Source: Nannochloropsis salina CCMP1776 | Taxonomy: Eukaryota > Sar > Eustigmatophyceae > Eustigmatales > Monodopsidaceae | Assembly (NCBI GenBank): GCA_004565275.1 | Contig: SDOX01000008.1 | Location: forward strand, 155,327 to 219,326 | Direction: 5' to 3' | Length of the DNA: 64,000 bases | Part shown: in pieces, positions 1 through 11,238 of the stretch | Layout: every line of letters starts with the position of its first letter | Numbering within the stretch: position 1 is the stretch's first letter | Notes under the pieces: model-generated | Told to the model about the DNA's origin: nothing | Database searches by the model: none | What the model saw: the letters and a program-made list of their open reading frames with translations, nothing else | Program-made: the position numbers and the translations under genes

Positions 1-3000
1 TCCTTGTCTTTATTCCCCCAGTACTTAATTTCCTGTGATCCCAATCGCTGCCGTTGCTCCTTCAGATAGGTTTCCATCTCTGCCATGACAGCTTCGATTC
101 GCTCTTTGGCCGAGTCATATTCGTCATCGTAGCCCGGCTTCGGTGTTATAACTCCCTCTCGCTTTGCCTGCGCGGGGTCAAACGCCTCCCCAAAAAAAAC
201 TAAGCGTGGACCCAAGTCAGGGAATGTTTTTGTCAACCGCTGAAGTAGGGTGGAGTGGCAGCCATCCATGGAATCGAATAAAATTGTCCTGACTTTTGAT
301 GCAGTCTTGAGTCCCTCCAATGTCGAGAGGAAGTCGTTGATCTTTCGGCCGTTGTATTTATCCAGCTCGTACATGATCGCCCGAGAGTCTGGGTGGTCTT
401 CCGCGCGGTGCACAGAGCCCAACGCATGATGCCTTGCTAATTGCCGCTCCAAATCAGGCATTTTTCTGAGGAGGCGTCGTATTTCGTCAGCTTCAGGTGA
501 GAGTTCGTCCTTGAGCTCGGTCACCGCGTCGAGGCGCGCATTGATTACCCCGGGACGTTGGGAGGGCCGACAGAGCATCTCCCGCAGTTTGCGGGCGCCG
601 AAGGCAGTCCGACAATGATTGAGATGCTCCCAAAGCGTCCCTTTGCCCGTGCCGTCGTAGGAGTTTCGGAATATCTCCAGATTGGTCAGCGCAGTCCCAT
701 CGAGAACCAAGGACCGGCCATGATCTGACTTCCGCTCTACGCCGCCCCCCCGCCCCGACTCCCCGAGCGTCTCCCTCTGCAGCCCCTCTTCGCTTTCGTT
801 CATATCGAAAAGCAACGCCTCGTCCCCTCCTAGACAGGAAAAAATGTCTTCCTCCTCGGTCCCTGGTTCCAGGCCCTCCGTTTCCTCCGGCATTGGGGCC
901 ACGGCGTCTCTCAGTACGACATCGGGAGGTGCGTAGGGGTAAAAAGATTGCATACTGAGAAGGTCTTTGTCAATTAAACTCCGCCGAAGTTGCCATATTA
1001 CTCCACCCAGTGCACATAATGCAAGACGTGCTTTGTCCCTCCGTGCCGCCGCCACCACCTGCAAGGTTAAAGGCCACCGGCCGCAACCATTCATCAGCCC
1101 CTCCCCCTCCTCCGACTCCCCTTCTGCCTCTCCATCGCCCTTGACCTTTCCTTTCTTTTTGGACCCTCTTGGGAAGTAATCACCTTTCTTCAATTCTTTA
1201 AACGCTTTGTCAGCGTCCCAGAATTCAGCACCCGGCCGCAGCATCTCCACGAGAGCCCCGGGCGCACAGAGGCGAACCACCTGCTCCAGCGATGCACAAG
1301 CCCCTCCTCTCTCCAAGAGAACCTCGGCAGGCGAGAATTGAGACAGCATAGTCTTGAGACGCCAGCGCTGCGGACCGTCTTCGAACTGCCCTAGGTGGAA
1401 CGTGGCCGTGGTGGGGTCTACCATGCACACTCCGTAAGCCACCCGCCCCTCATTCTCGCCCTCTCGGCCGGCCTCTGCCTCCACCTTCTCCTCCTTGATC
1501 GCAATCAGCAAAGGAGCCCCCGTGGGGTCCGATCCGGCGCCCTCCTCAAAGGTGGCCTCGTCAAGGTAACAGAAGGTCCTCGTCCCTCTGCTCAAGACAG
1601 AGCACAGCTCCCGAGCTACCACGGTGCGCTTCGCGCCAGGACCGCAGCGGCGGTTGTGCTCCTTCATGGCCTCGGGCGTTTCTACCTGCTCAATGCGAGC
1701 AACCCGGTAGCCCTTTTCGACGAGAAGTGGGGCAAATTTTCCGTAGGCTATTTCTGGAAATCCGCTGTGTGCCTTTTCGCTGAGTGGCAGAGTGAGAAAG
1801 GAGAGGGATGGGAAGTTAAAAAGAAAATGAAGTCAAAAGAAGAAACGTGGGTAGAGGGTTAAACGCAGTCACAAGAAGGTGGCGTTCGCCGCCCTATCTC
1901 ACTTGCCACACCGCCGACACCGGCTGCGAAGACCCCCTGCTCACCCCTTCATGTAGATGAGGTCCAGCTCCCTCACGGCTACGTCCGCGTCCATGTGAAA
2001 GATCTCGTAGAACTTGCCCACCTTAAAAAAGAGGATCGTATCAAGGTGCTGGGCCTTGAACTCCCACCATTGCCGCATCGCTGGAGTCTCCTTGGCCAGG
2101 AAGGCCGCCGGCACCTGGAGGGTGCGCCGGTCGAAGTCCGGGTGCTGCGGACTCCTTCCCTGAGCGTCCCGGCGGTTGGGGTCCCACAGCCACTTCAAGC
2201 CGTTATGCGTGTGCTTTCCATACTCCAGCACGCCGTCAGGCCTATCATGCGATGCCGCCACAACCTCGTCCTCCTCCTCCTCCACCCAGCTCGCCCTCCC
2301 CCTTTTCACGCTACCGCCCCCGCTGCTGCCCAGAGAGAGGCGTGCTCGCCCTGAGGACGCCGAAAGCGGCGTGTTAAAGACGGTCGAGTTGCTGATAGAG
2401 GCAGGTGTTCCTCTAATCTGGCTGTTGCTGCTGCTCTCATTCGCTCGAGGTGCTGAGGCCGGCTCGGAAGGTGCAAAGGAGTCATTCCCGAGCCCAAGAC
2501 CAGCGAAAGCCGTGCGTGCAAACCCGTCCCTACGCCCTTTACTTTCCGCATCATTATCCTCTCCTTCACCATTCGACAGCGCTGGTGATTCCAAGCGTGC
2601 TCGTTTCCCTGACAATTCTTTGAGGGAGAATGGAAAGGAGGGGAAAGGCGCGACTCCGACAGGGGTAGCGCTACTGAAGTTTATTTCATCCTCGGACTCG
2701 CTCTCATCCTGCACCACGCGACGCTTCCGGGCCACTTCTTTTGCTACTGAGTCTTCTTGCGTCACAGGGTGTGCAGCCTCTCCTCTCTTTTGCTCTATGG
2801 ATGTCTCAGCTGAGGGGAGAAATTCTGAGTCTTCCCACTGAATTGTCTCACGCGCCAGGTAGACGCGCTCTTCCTCCCCATCGTCGTAGAGGATGGCGTG
2901 CTTCCCATCCCCTCCACCTGAAAAGGCTGTAATAGTGCCTCCGTAGTATTCCTCATCCTCAGGCCACCACACCTTTACGCGCTTGCCTACCACCTCCTTG

Positions 3001-3311
3001 CCGTACGTCGAGGCGGCGGGAACCCTGCTTGCGCTGCCGTCGGCAGAGCCTCCTTTGTTGATGATACTCGTAGATGGGGTAGAAGCGATGCCACTCATAT
3101 CGCTAGTAATGCTGTTGATTTTTGTGCAGCTCATATTTCTAGCCAGAGGGGTGACAGACTTGCTTGCTGGGGAGGTAGTAGGTCGAGGGGGCGGAAACGG
3201 GGTATCGGACTTCTCCTTTTTCTGAAAAAAGGAAAACAAGGAGGCCTGCTTTCGTCCATCTATCTCCTTCTTGACAGAGGAAGAAGATGTTGAGCGCTCT
3301 ACCGGCGGCAT
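1..3311 (-). CDS. MSH6: DNA mismatch repair protein MSH6 (C-terminus cut by window edge)
   Basis: Two exons are visible: 3311-1945 and 1779-1, running off the left edge. The intron is GT(GAGC)...CAG and joins ...YMKG to EKAHSGFPE, the conserved MutS domain-I sequence. In order: a PIP-box near residue 22 (QASLFSFF) for PCNA binding; an acidic/Ser-rich linker; a Tudor-like domain at about residues 105-160 (VVGKRVKVWWPEDEEYYGG); MutS domain I (FFKVGKFYEIFHMDADVA); then connector and lever parts (LWEHLNHCRTAFGARKLREM). The ATPase/Walker region lies outside the window. MSH6 pairs with MSH2 to recognise base mismatches in nuclear DNA. The start at 3311 was chosen because it places the PIP-box near the N-terminus; an in-frame ATG at 3512 would add 67 residues that look like 5'UTR. 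Confidence 0.95.
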
Positions 3312-4042
3312 CGTTTTTCCCTTTAAGGAAAGAGAAGGAAAAGAGGGGTGGCGGACTGGGGCAGGAGAAGAAAATGGGAAGGCGGGGCGAGACAAAGCAA
3401 TACTTTGCTGAGCAGATTTCGCGAAAGAAATGGGAGGATGGCTTCCCACAACGCTCCCCTCCTGTTTTTGTGAAGGATACGTGCATTGTAGCTCCAATGA
3501 GACGCATCGCACGCCGTAAAAGGTTCATCTTTTTTTACCGCGCCCGCCGGAGAACATCGCGGGCAGACTCGATTTCTTCCCGCCTTTAGCGATCGCGCCT
3601 TCAGCGGCCTATCTCGGCGGCCGTGCGACAGGGTTTAGATACGCCCACTCGGTTCGATGAATTATTATCAAAGCGTGATGTCGTTTCGTGCTGGAGGAAA
3701 ACATAGCTCCTTCCGACTGGTCAGGCCCTTGGAGGTGTTTAGTATCCCTCCCCAGGGGGGAGGGGGAACAGATGGGGAGGGCTCAAGACCAATCACTCTT
3801 GGCAATTTAGTTGCCTTGGGCTGCACCACCGACCGCCTTCATCACGTTCAGGAGAATCACCTTTGATAGTGAAGTATCGCTGTCCAAACTTATCATAAGC
3901 GCGTGATTTTTTGGTGTCAGCAAGTTCACCTCCTCACCCTGCTCTATCTATTTTCTCATCCGATCATCCTGCTTGCTTCTCAGGTGGGAACCGAAGCAGG
4001 AAAATAACCAGCCATTCTTAAGTGATACAAGCCATAGGAATA
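3312..4042. promoter_or_regulatory. Divergent intergenic region MSH6 / eRF1
   Basis: A 731-base spacer between the starts of two genes transcribed away from each other, so it must hold both promoters and 5'UTRs. I see no convincing coding frame, TATA box or RNA gene. A GC-rich part around 3540-3640 gives way to more AT-rich sequence towards eRF1. Confidence 0.5.
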
Positions 4043-6167
4043 ATGGCGTCTGCTGGACAGCAAAGCGCAGATGGCAACCGTGCCGTTGACACATGGAAGG
4101 TCAAAAAACTTATTAAATCTCTGCAACAGGCAAAAGGGTGAGTTATGATGGGGCTTAGATGGGTAATTTTGGTTTGTAATGCAACAACAAACGGGCTCTT
4201 TTCCCCCGATGTAGCCGTGAAGGCGAAAGGGTTTGCCCGCTTTCCCGCATGTCTTTTCTACTTACCACCATTTTGTTGTGCGACAAATGTTTGAGTCGTA
4301 AGACCAATCCGTGAGATGTAAATTTGGCTCTTGTCGAGCGCCTCCGGGTACCCTTTCATTTCGTAAATCCGGACCGCGCTCTTCCATGTGCTTTGATGCG
4401 CGTCCTTTTTATCCCAGTATTCTTCATTTGCCTGATTTTTGCACTTCCTTCCGTCATTCCGCCATGCCTTCGCGAACCTTCCTGGACGCGCATGAACCCA
4501 GGAACGGGACCTCGATGATCTCCTTGATCATTCCTCCGCGAGACCAGATATCTCGCGTGAACAAAATGCTGGCCGACGAGTATGGGACGGCCACCAACAT
4601 CAAGTCCCGCACCAATCGCCTTTCAGTGTTGGACGCGATCACATCCACGCAACAGCGTCTGAAACTCTACAGCAAGGTCCCGCCCAACGGCCTGGTCATG
4701 TACTGCGGGACGATCATGACGGACGAAGGCAAAGAGCGTCGCATTACTATCGACTTTGAGCCCTTCAAGCCCATCAACACATCCTTATATTTGTGCGACA
4801 ACAAGTTCCACACGGAGGCCCTGGGAGAGCTTCTGGAGGACGACGACAAGTTCGGCTTTATCATCATGGACGGGAACGGATCACTATACGGGACCCTACA
4901 GGGGAACACGCGCACAGTCCTACACAAGTTCTCCGTTGACTTACCTAAGAAGCATGGAAGGGGGGGTCAGTCCGCGGTTCGATTCGCACGGTTGCGAATG
5001 GAAGCCCGACACAACTACGTGCGCAAGGTGGCAGAACTCGCGGTCCACTACTTCATCACGGACAACAAGGCCAACGTCGTCGGCCTTGTCATGGCGGGGT
5101 CTGCGGATTTCAAGACTGAGCTGCAGCTCTCGGATCTTTTTGATCCTCGACTACTAAAGGTGCGTCTAGATTCATGATTGCAAGGACCTGAGCAGCACAT
5201 TTCAGCAGTCTGGTATGCTCCGTCGATGTTTTTCTTGTATATTCGATTTTTTTTGGGGGGGAAATGAATACATGCTAATAGTCTGACTTGCGGTGTGCAT
5301 ATCGAATTCTTTTTGATCGTCAATCACGTGTGACCGCTAATCCTTGTTTTGTCGCATTCACACAGGTTGTGCTCAAGACTGTTGATGTCTCTTACGGGGG
5401 GGAGAACGGATTTAATCAAGCCATCGAGCTTGCTGCCGAAACGCTAGGCTCTGTGAAACTGGTCCAAGAGAAGAAATTGTTGCAGAAATACTTTGACGAG
5501 ATAAGTCAGGTATGTAAAGGAAGGTAGATAGTACTCATGGGCGGAATAGATGGTACGACTTTGAGCCCGCGGCGCTGTGGCTCTGAGTTCGGCTTACTAG
5601 TGCGGTAGTATGCCTTTAGGCACTTAGTCAAGCCTTACTCATCTCTTTGTGCCGTATTTCTTTCCATGTCCGTCCCTATCTATGCCCCAGGACACGGGCA
5701 AATACTGCTTCATGGTTGACGATACACTGAAGGGGTTAGAGTTGGGGGCCGTAGAGACCTTAATTGTTTGGGAAGGACTGGAAACGATGCGCTATGTTGT
5801 CCGTGATAACACCACGGGCGAAGAGCGGGTATTGCACGTGGGCAAGGAGCAATACGCAAATGGAGCGAGTGGAGATAACACGCACTTGCGGGACGCCAAA
5901 ACGGGTAGGGAGCTAGAGGTGGTAGACAAAATCTCGCTGGTAGAGTGGTTTGCGGACAACTACACCAAATTTGGTACGCAGTTAGAATTTGTGACGAATC
6001 GATCACAAGAAGGAAATCAGTTTTGCAAAGGTTTTGGAGGCGTAGGCGGATTACTACGGTGGAAGGTCGATTTTGCGGAGCACAGCGAAGAGACGTACGC
6101 GGACATGGGCGAAGACTCGGACGAGGAGGGAGGAGCGACCGAGGAGGATTACGAAGATCCTTTTTGA
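4043..6167 (+). CDS. ERF1: Eukaryotic peptide chain release factor 1 (eRF1)
   Basis: Four exons: 4043-4137, 4502-5159, 5366-5509 and 5691-6167 (457 residues). All introns are GT-AG and each junction restores the family sequence: ...[20 protein letters not shown], ...[19 protein letters not shown], ...[12 protein letters not shown]. eRF1 reads all three stop codons in the ribosomal A site and triggers peptide release with eRF3. Visible signatures are the stop-recognition motifs [11 protein letters not shown] and YLCDNKF in the N domain, the catalytic loop [14 protein letters not shown] in the M domain, and the acidic C-terminal tail. Length is normal for the family (about 430-460). The first exon codes only 32 residues and would be missed by a single-ORF call. 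Confidence 0.97.
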
Positions 6168-7234
6168 TGTGCTAGCCAGGGTCTTGATCCAGGGCAAAGT
6201 TTGAAGCTTTTCTCTCAAAGAAAAATGTGTTGGCTGTAGCTTTTAAAAATTGGGCATGAAATTCGCACAGAGAAAGAGCAAACAGCAAGATATCATAAGT
6301 GAAGCAAGTGGTTGAAGGTAGGAGATACAGAGAAGACAACAGGTCTCTGAAGTACGAACAACCAAAGAAGGAAGCACTTAGACTTAGGATGGCTTTAGTA
6401 TGTGTCCACGAAAGATTTCACATGCCCTTGACGCTCGCTTTTCTTATACGGCAATGGAAAGACTGGAATATTGGGATACGGGAATATATGCTGGAATCTC
6501 GAAGAGAGGGTCATGTTACTTTATTTCAATTCCGATTTAATTATCATTTCTCCTCCCCCTTAGAACCAGGTATCCTTGCCGTTCCTGGTATTAGAGGGGG
6601 CTTTAAGAAAGGATTTTCAATTTGTTGACGTATGCATAAAATCCCAAATGAAGGACAGAAGAAAAATATTGTTTTAAAAGAAAGATGTACGCAAATGTCA
6701 TCAAAATAAGGATGGTCTCAGCAACGCAGTTTCCTTCTCTTCCCGAGTCAGGTTTGACACGCCGCTCGCTCCACAGTTCACGAAGATGCGATGGGCATTC
6801 ACAGTGGTGACGCTGATGCTGAAGCGTGAACCGCCCTCACAATATGTGATTGAATCCTCATAGGAGTCGACTCGAGAAAAGCATGCAACGGAACAAGGCT
6901 TGAATGGGCCAAGGTAAGCATCGATAGTGTAAGGGGCGTGATATATTACATGGGATCAAGAAAAAGAAATGTTGACTATTTTCAATCACTCACAGAACCG
7001 TATTTTTTTTAAAAGTCAAGAGCTCAATTCCTTTAACTTCATATATAGGTACACATCCTTGTCGATTTCTCATCTCAGTTTCTGCACCGGTAAGTGCTAC
7101 ACCGGAAAGGTAGCATTAAAATCCTCCAATTCGCCATCAGTCTCGTGAGACTTAACATAGATATACACAAAACCCGTGATCCATGCTTCTCAAGCCATCG
7201 CTTTTCCATAACTTACCATAAATATATATCACGA
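6168..7234. other. Convergent intergenic region, no gene seen
   Basis: A spacer of 1,067 bases between the 3' ends of eRF1 and PEP carboxylase. It is AT-richer than its neighbours and holds both 3'UTRs. The longest frames (about 109 residues near 6300-6630) resemble no protein known to me and have poor coding character. No tRNA or snRNA motif was found by eye. Confidence 0.5.
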
Positions 7235-10121
7235 TCACCCACTGTTACGCATACCTGCTGAGATTCCATTAATAGTCACCACTAAAGCATCCTGGAGTCT
7301 CTGTTTCTCCTCTTCGGATTTGTACTCCTCAGTGCGTAGACGCTTCAAAACATGAGCCTGCAAGATATTGAGCGGGTCTACATAAGCATTGCGCAATACA
7401 ATCGCCCATTGGAGCACGGGGTTGTACTGTTGAAGCTTCTGTTCTCCCGAAAGCTTGAGAACTGCTTTTGTGGTGTCTTCCAATTTGGCGCGTAGCTCGA
7501 TTCCAAGCTTCTTCTGCTCTGGATCAGAGACTAGAAGATGATCGTAGTTCTCGGCTATTTCTTTGTCGGCCTTCGCCAAAATCATGTCTACTAAGTCCAT
7601 ATTGGTGTGAAGAAATGGCCAATGTTTGTACATTTCCGCCAGAGTGGATGCATGTTCTGGCGAGGCCATGACCGCCTCCAATGCTTCTCCGACCCCAAGC
7701 CAGGCCGATAGATGGAGGCGGGTCTGAGTCCACGAGAACACCCAAGGGATAGCCCGCAGCGTCTCCACGCCTCCTGGCCGCCGCTTTTGCGGTCTTGAGC
7801 CGATATTTGCGGAGCCGAGCTCTTGCTCGGGAGTGGCCGCTCGGAAATAGGGAACGAAGCGCGGGTCCTGACGCACAGTAGCCCTGTAGTGCTCGCATCC
7901 AATGCTTGAGAGCTCCTTCATGACCTGGCGCCAGGCCTTTGGAGGATTGACCGGTTCCTGAAAGAACTCAGCCAATACCCCGGCGTTGTACAAGTCGAGC
8001 GTGGCTTCGGCGACGGCGCGGTGACCAAAATTCTGCGTGATCATCTCTCCTTGCTCCGTCACACGGAACCGACCATTCAGCGTGTTGGGTGGCATGCCAA
8101 TTAGGGCTTTGTACATACATGGGTTTCCGCCGCGCGACACGGTCCCCCCCCTTGCCGTGGAAAAATGTGAGCTCCACATCATGTTTGTTGCCCAGGTTGG
8201 CCAAGCGTTCTTGCGCTTCGTACTGCGCCCAGAGCGCGGCAAGACGGCCTGCGTCCTTGGAGGAGTCTGAGTATCCAATCATGATCTCCTGTTTGCCCTG
8301 TATATGGCCCCGGTACCAAGGATGAGAAAAAAGTGTTGCCATCGTGACCTCCGACTGGTTCAGGTCGTCGAGAGTTTCAAAGAGGGGCACCACACGCATG
8401 TTCCGCTTCAAACCAAACTCCTTCATGAGAAGCTTGACGGCCAGAACATCGGACGGTGCTTTAGCCATAGAGATGACGTAGGCCCCAAGGGACTCTTCGC
8501 CCATGCCTGCGATCATGCGGAACGTCTCCAGGCAGTCCACGACGGCGGCCGAGAAAGTGAAATCCTTGTTGGAGGCGAGTGGCTGCTCCTTCGGGAGGAG
8601 CGGTCGCTTGGCCGTCAGCTCGGTGTTCAGCCACGACATGCGGGTCTCCTCGTCCCACTGCGCATATGAACCTAGGCCGAGGTAGCGCGTGACAGCGTCG
8701 AGCGTCTCCGTGTGCACCGTCGACTCCTGTCGGACGTCGAGAGGGAGCAGCGTCACCCCGAAGCACTTGAGCCGGCGGATGGTGTCGGTCAGCAGCCCGT
8801 CGGCGATGAGGCCCTGCTGAGTCTCACACAACGAGCGGTGCAGGAGAAGGAGCTTGTCCAAAACCTGGGACGTAGTCATGATGGGCAGCTCGGGGATTTC
8901 GGTCGCGGCAAGCGTGCCGTCGGACGCGAACAAGTCGTTGATGGATTCAATCGTCGCCTCCACATCCTCCTCTATCTCCTTGACCACGTCTCGATAAGGC
9001 TCCCGGGCATCCTTCCCCACTACGATTCTCAGCTCTTCGGAGCACTTGGTGGAGGAGAGGACCATTTTAAGCTCCCGGATGTCGCGGATGAGCAAACGCA
9101 TCGCCTGCCAGCGTGCCCGTAGGGCTACAGTGCGGGTTATCTGAGGAGTGACGAAGGGATTTCCGTCTCGGTCGCCGCCCATCCAAGAGGCGAAGCACAC
9201 CGGTGCGGCCGTGATGGGCAGGCGCTTGCCGAGCGTCATCTGCATGGTAGCATCCAGCTTGCGCAAAAAGGACGGCACTGCGTCCCACAGGACCTGCTCC
9301 ACAACAGCCAGTCCGCTGCGGGCTTCATCAACAGGCGTAGGTTTAGTACGACGAATCATTTCTGAATTCCAGATTGATGTTATCTCGCGCTTTAGACTCT
9401 CTTCGACCTCCGCTTTCTCGTATGGAGTGAGTTTGCCATGAAAGTGCAGCTGCTCCATGGCCATGGCCACTTTCTTGTGCTTATTCAAGTAAGTACGCCG
9501 ATTCACCTCAGTGGGATGAGCAGTCAAGACGAGCTCAATTTTCTGCGAGGTAATGGCTTCATAGATCTTTTCGCGGGAGACCTTTTCTTGTTTCAGCAGA
9601 CGCTCGATGTTGCCCAAACACGCGTCCTCCCGGAATGGCAGAGGTAACACCGCTGTTGTAGCCGAAAGCTCGTCCCTAAGCCTCCGCACCTTGTTGTGAG
9701 TCTCGGCTGTGTTGGCCAAGGCCAAGAAATTGGCGAACGCGCGGGACACATGATAATGTTCTTCGCCCGTGAACTGAGCTACCTCCTTATTGAGAGCGTG
9801 CAATGCTCCCTTATCCCCGTCCCGCCATTCCTTGGCCAATCGGCGCAAGCGCTCAACTTTCTGGAAAATGTCGTCTCCCGAGTGCACGGATATTGCATGG
9901 CCCAACATGCGCCCCAAAGATTTGACGTCCGAGCGCAGCATAGCATGTTGCTCGTGCGTGGAATGTAACTCCCCCTCAGCACCAGAAGTCTGCAGTTTTG
10001 ACAAGCCCCCGCCGCCAAGACTGGAACTCAAGGCTCGCTGCGAGGATCTAAGTGCAAAAAAGCGAGCCTGCACGGGTCGTCGGACAGCGCATGGGACGAG
10101 GGATCCGACGCGCAGCATCAT
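7235..10121 (-). CDS. PPC: Phosphoenolpyruvate carboxylase, mitochondrial-type leader; one apparent frameshift
   Basis: Carboxylates phosphoenolpyruvate with bicarbonate to oxaloacetate. Conserved blocks appear in order: LTAHPTEVNRRT (about residue 200), GGDRDGNPFVTPQIT, IGYSDSSKDAGRLAALW, the glycine loop FHGKGG/TVSRGGNP, then the C-terminal half to the final MRNSG. The reading frame changes at a run of eight G (C on + strand, 8144-8151) inside the glycine loop. Seven G would keep the frame, so a one-base homopolymer error or a recent mutation is likely; both halves are otherwise well conserved. The start at 10121 (MMLRVGSLVPCAVRRPVQARF) gives an Arg-rich leader without acidic residues, suggesting mitochondrial import. 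A farther in-frame ATG at 10343 would spoil this leader. No plant-type N-terminal phosphorylation motif is visible. The C-terminus deviates from the usual QNTG. Confidence 0.92.
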
Positions 10122-10793
10122 GAAATTGCCCAGCACCGGGAAGACACAACCAAAAAGGCAAAATTCGCGCGGGAGGCGCCGGAGAATCTGTTGGAAACAG
10201 TGTAAGAGAGTGCAAGCGAAAGTCGGTGATATGAATAGGGTGCAGATGATATGGATAGAAATTTGAACGCCAAAGGACAAAATGCGGTCAAATGCAAGGG
10301 AGGATATATCCCCTCCGTGGACGTCTCGCAATCCCCGCCCCAATCCAGGGTAAGAGTCTGTTCCTCACGACCCCGCCTCCAGCCGCCCCCGTTGTTACGT
10401 CAAGACATAAAAGACTGCACTTGAGACCAGCTGACAGACGGTGACTACCCCGTTGCGGCGTGCAAAGTGGGCTGAGGTTTGGGGCACGTACGAAGACTCT
10501 ACGGGCGGGGGAGGAAGGCTCACAGAAGGAAGACAAGAACAAAAGCGGCGATTGTAATGGTGTATATGATCCGCATGTCCTGACCAGTTGGCGACACACA
10601 GGTACGAGCTGTTGACTAACGTGGCCAAGAAGCACTGTTTACTGACTCGCTTCAAATAATTTCGATGCGCGGGAAAGTCTCGCGTAGCACTTCAGATGCG
10701 GGAAACGACTCGGTGGCATCGAGACCAAACAACACATTTTCTAATTTTCCTCAACCCACGACTTCACAGGCGGAGCATAGCCGCGAAAAAGAC
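10122..10793. promoter_or_regulatory. Divergent intergenic region PEPC / TMEM14-family gene
   Basis: 672 bases between two divergent starts, expected to hold both promoters. Frames run through it on both strands but have no recognisable motifs. The first in-frame ATG of the downstream gene at 10665 would add 43 Ser/Asn-rich residues that look untranslated. Confidence 0.45.
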
Positions 10794-11114
10794 ATGGGCG
10801 GGTCCGCACATGCCTCGTATGCGGTTGGAACATTCTTATTTGCAGGAGGGCTTGCTGGTTATGTGCGGGCTCAAAGCAAGCCGTCACTCTACGCCGGCGT
10901 CGGGCTGGGCTCCCTTATGGTAGTGAGCGGCATGGTCATCCAGAGTGGTGACGACTTCAGGGGTCACACCCTTGCGCTCATTGCATCAGGTCTAGTTGTG
11001 GGAGGCACGCTCCCACGTGCCATCAAAACCCAAAAAGTGGTGCCTACCGCGATCGCCCTACTGGGCCTGGTGAGCGGAGTCTACCAGGGCCGAAAGGTTT
11101 GGGAATGGCTCTAA
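10794..11114 (+). CDS. TMEM14 / FAX-type small membrane protein
   Basis: 106 residues with a series of short glycine-rich hydrophobic helices: SYAVGTFLFAGGLAGYVRA, SLYAGVGLGSLMVVSGMVI, ALIASGLVVGGTLP and TAIALLGLVSGVYQG. This spacing, together with the YVRAQSKPSLYAG-type turn after the first helix, is characteristic of the TMEM14 family (UPF0136). Members in plants and algae export fatty acids from plastids (FAX), and animal members sit in mitochondria. No plastid presequence is visible from the start at 10794, which leaves the membrane uncertain. The role in fatty-acid transport is inferred from family knowledge only. Confidence 0.8.
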   Translation: MGGSAHASYAVGTFLFAGGLAGYVRAQSKPSLYAGVGLGSLMVVSGMVIQSGDDFRGHTLALIASGLVVGGTLPRAIKTQKVVPTAIALLGLVSGVYQGRKVWEWL

Positions 11115-11238
11115 ACAGATCATGGGATAGAAGCCAGGATAGGTATAAACTCATCGCTGTGGAGAGGTAGAATGTGAGCCACTCAACACGCGAGTATCCG
11201 TCGCTCGCCCAGATTTTTTTCATTTTCGCATCCTTCAC

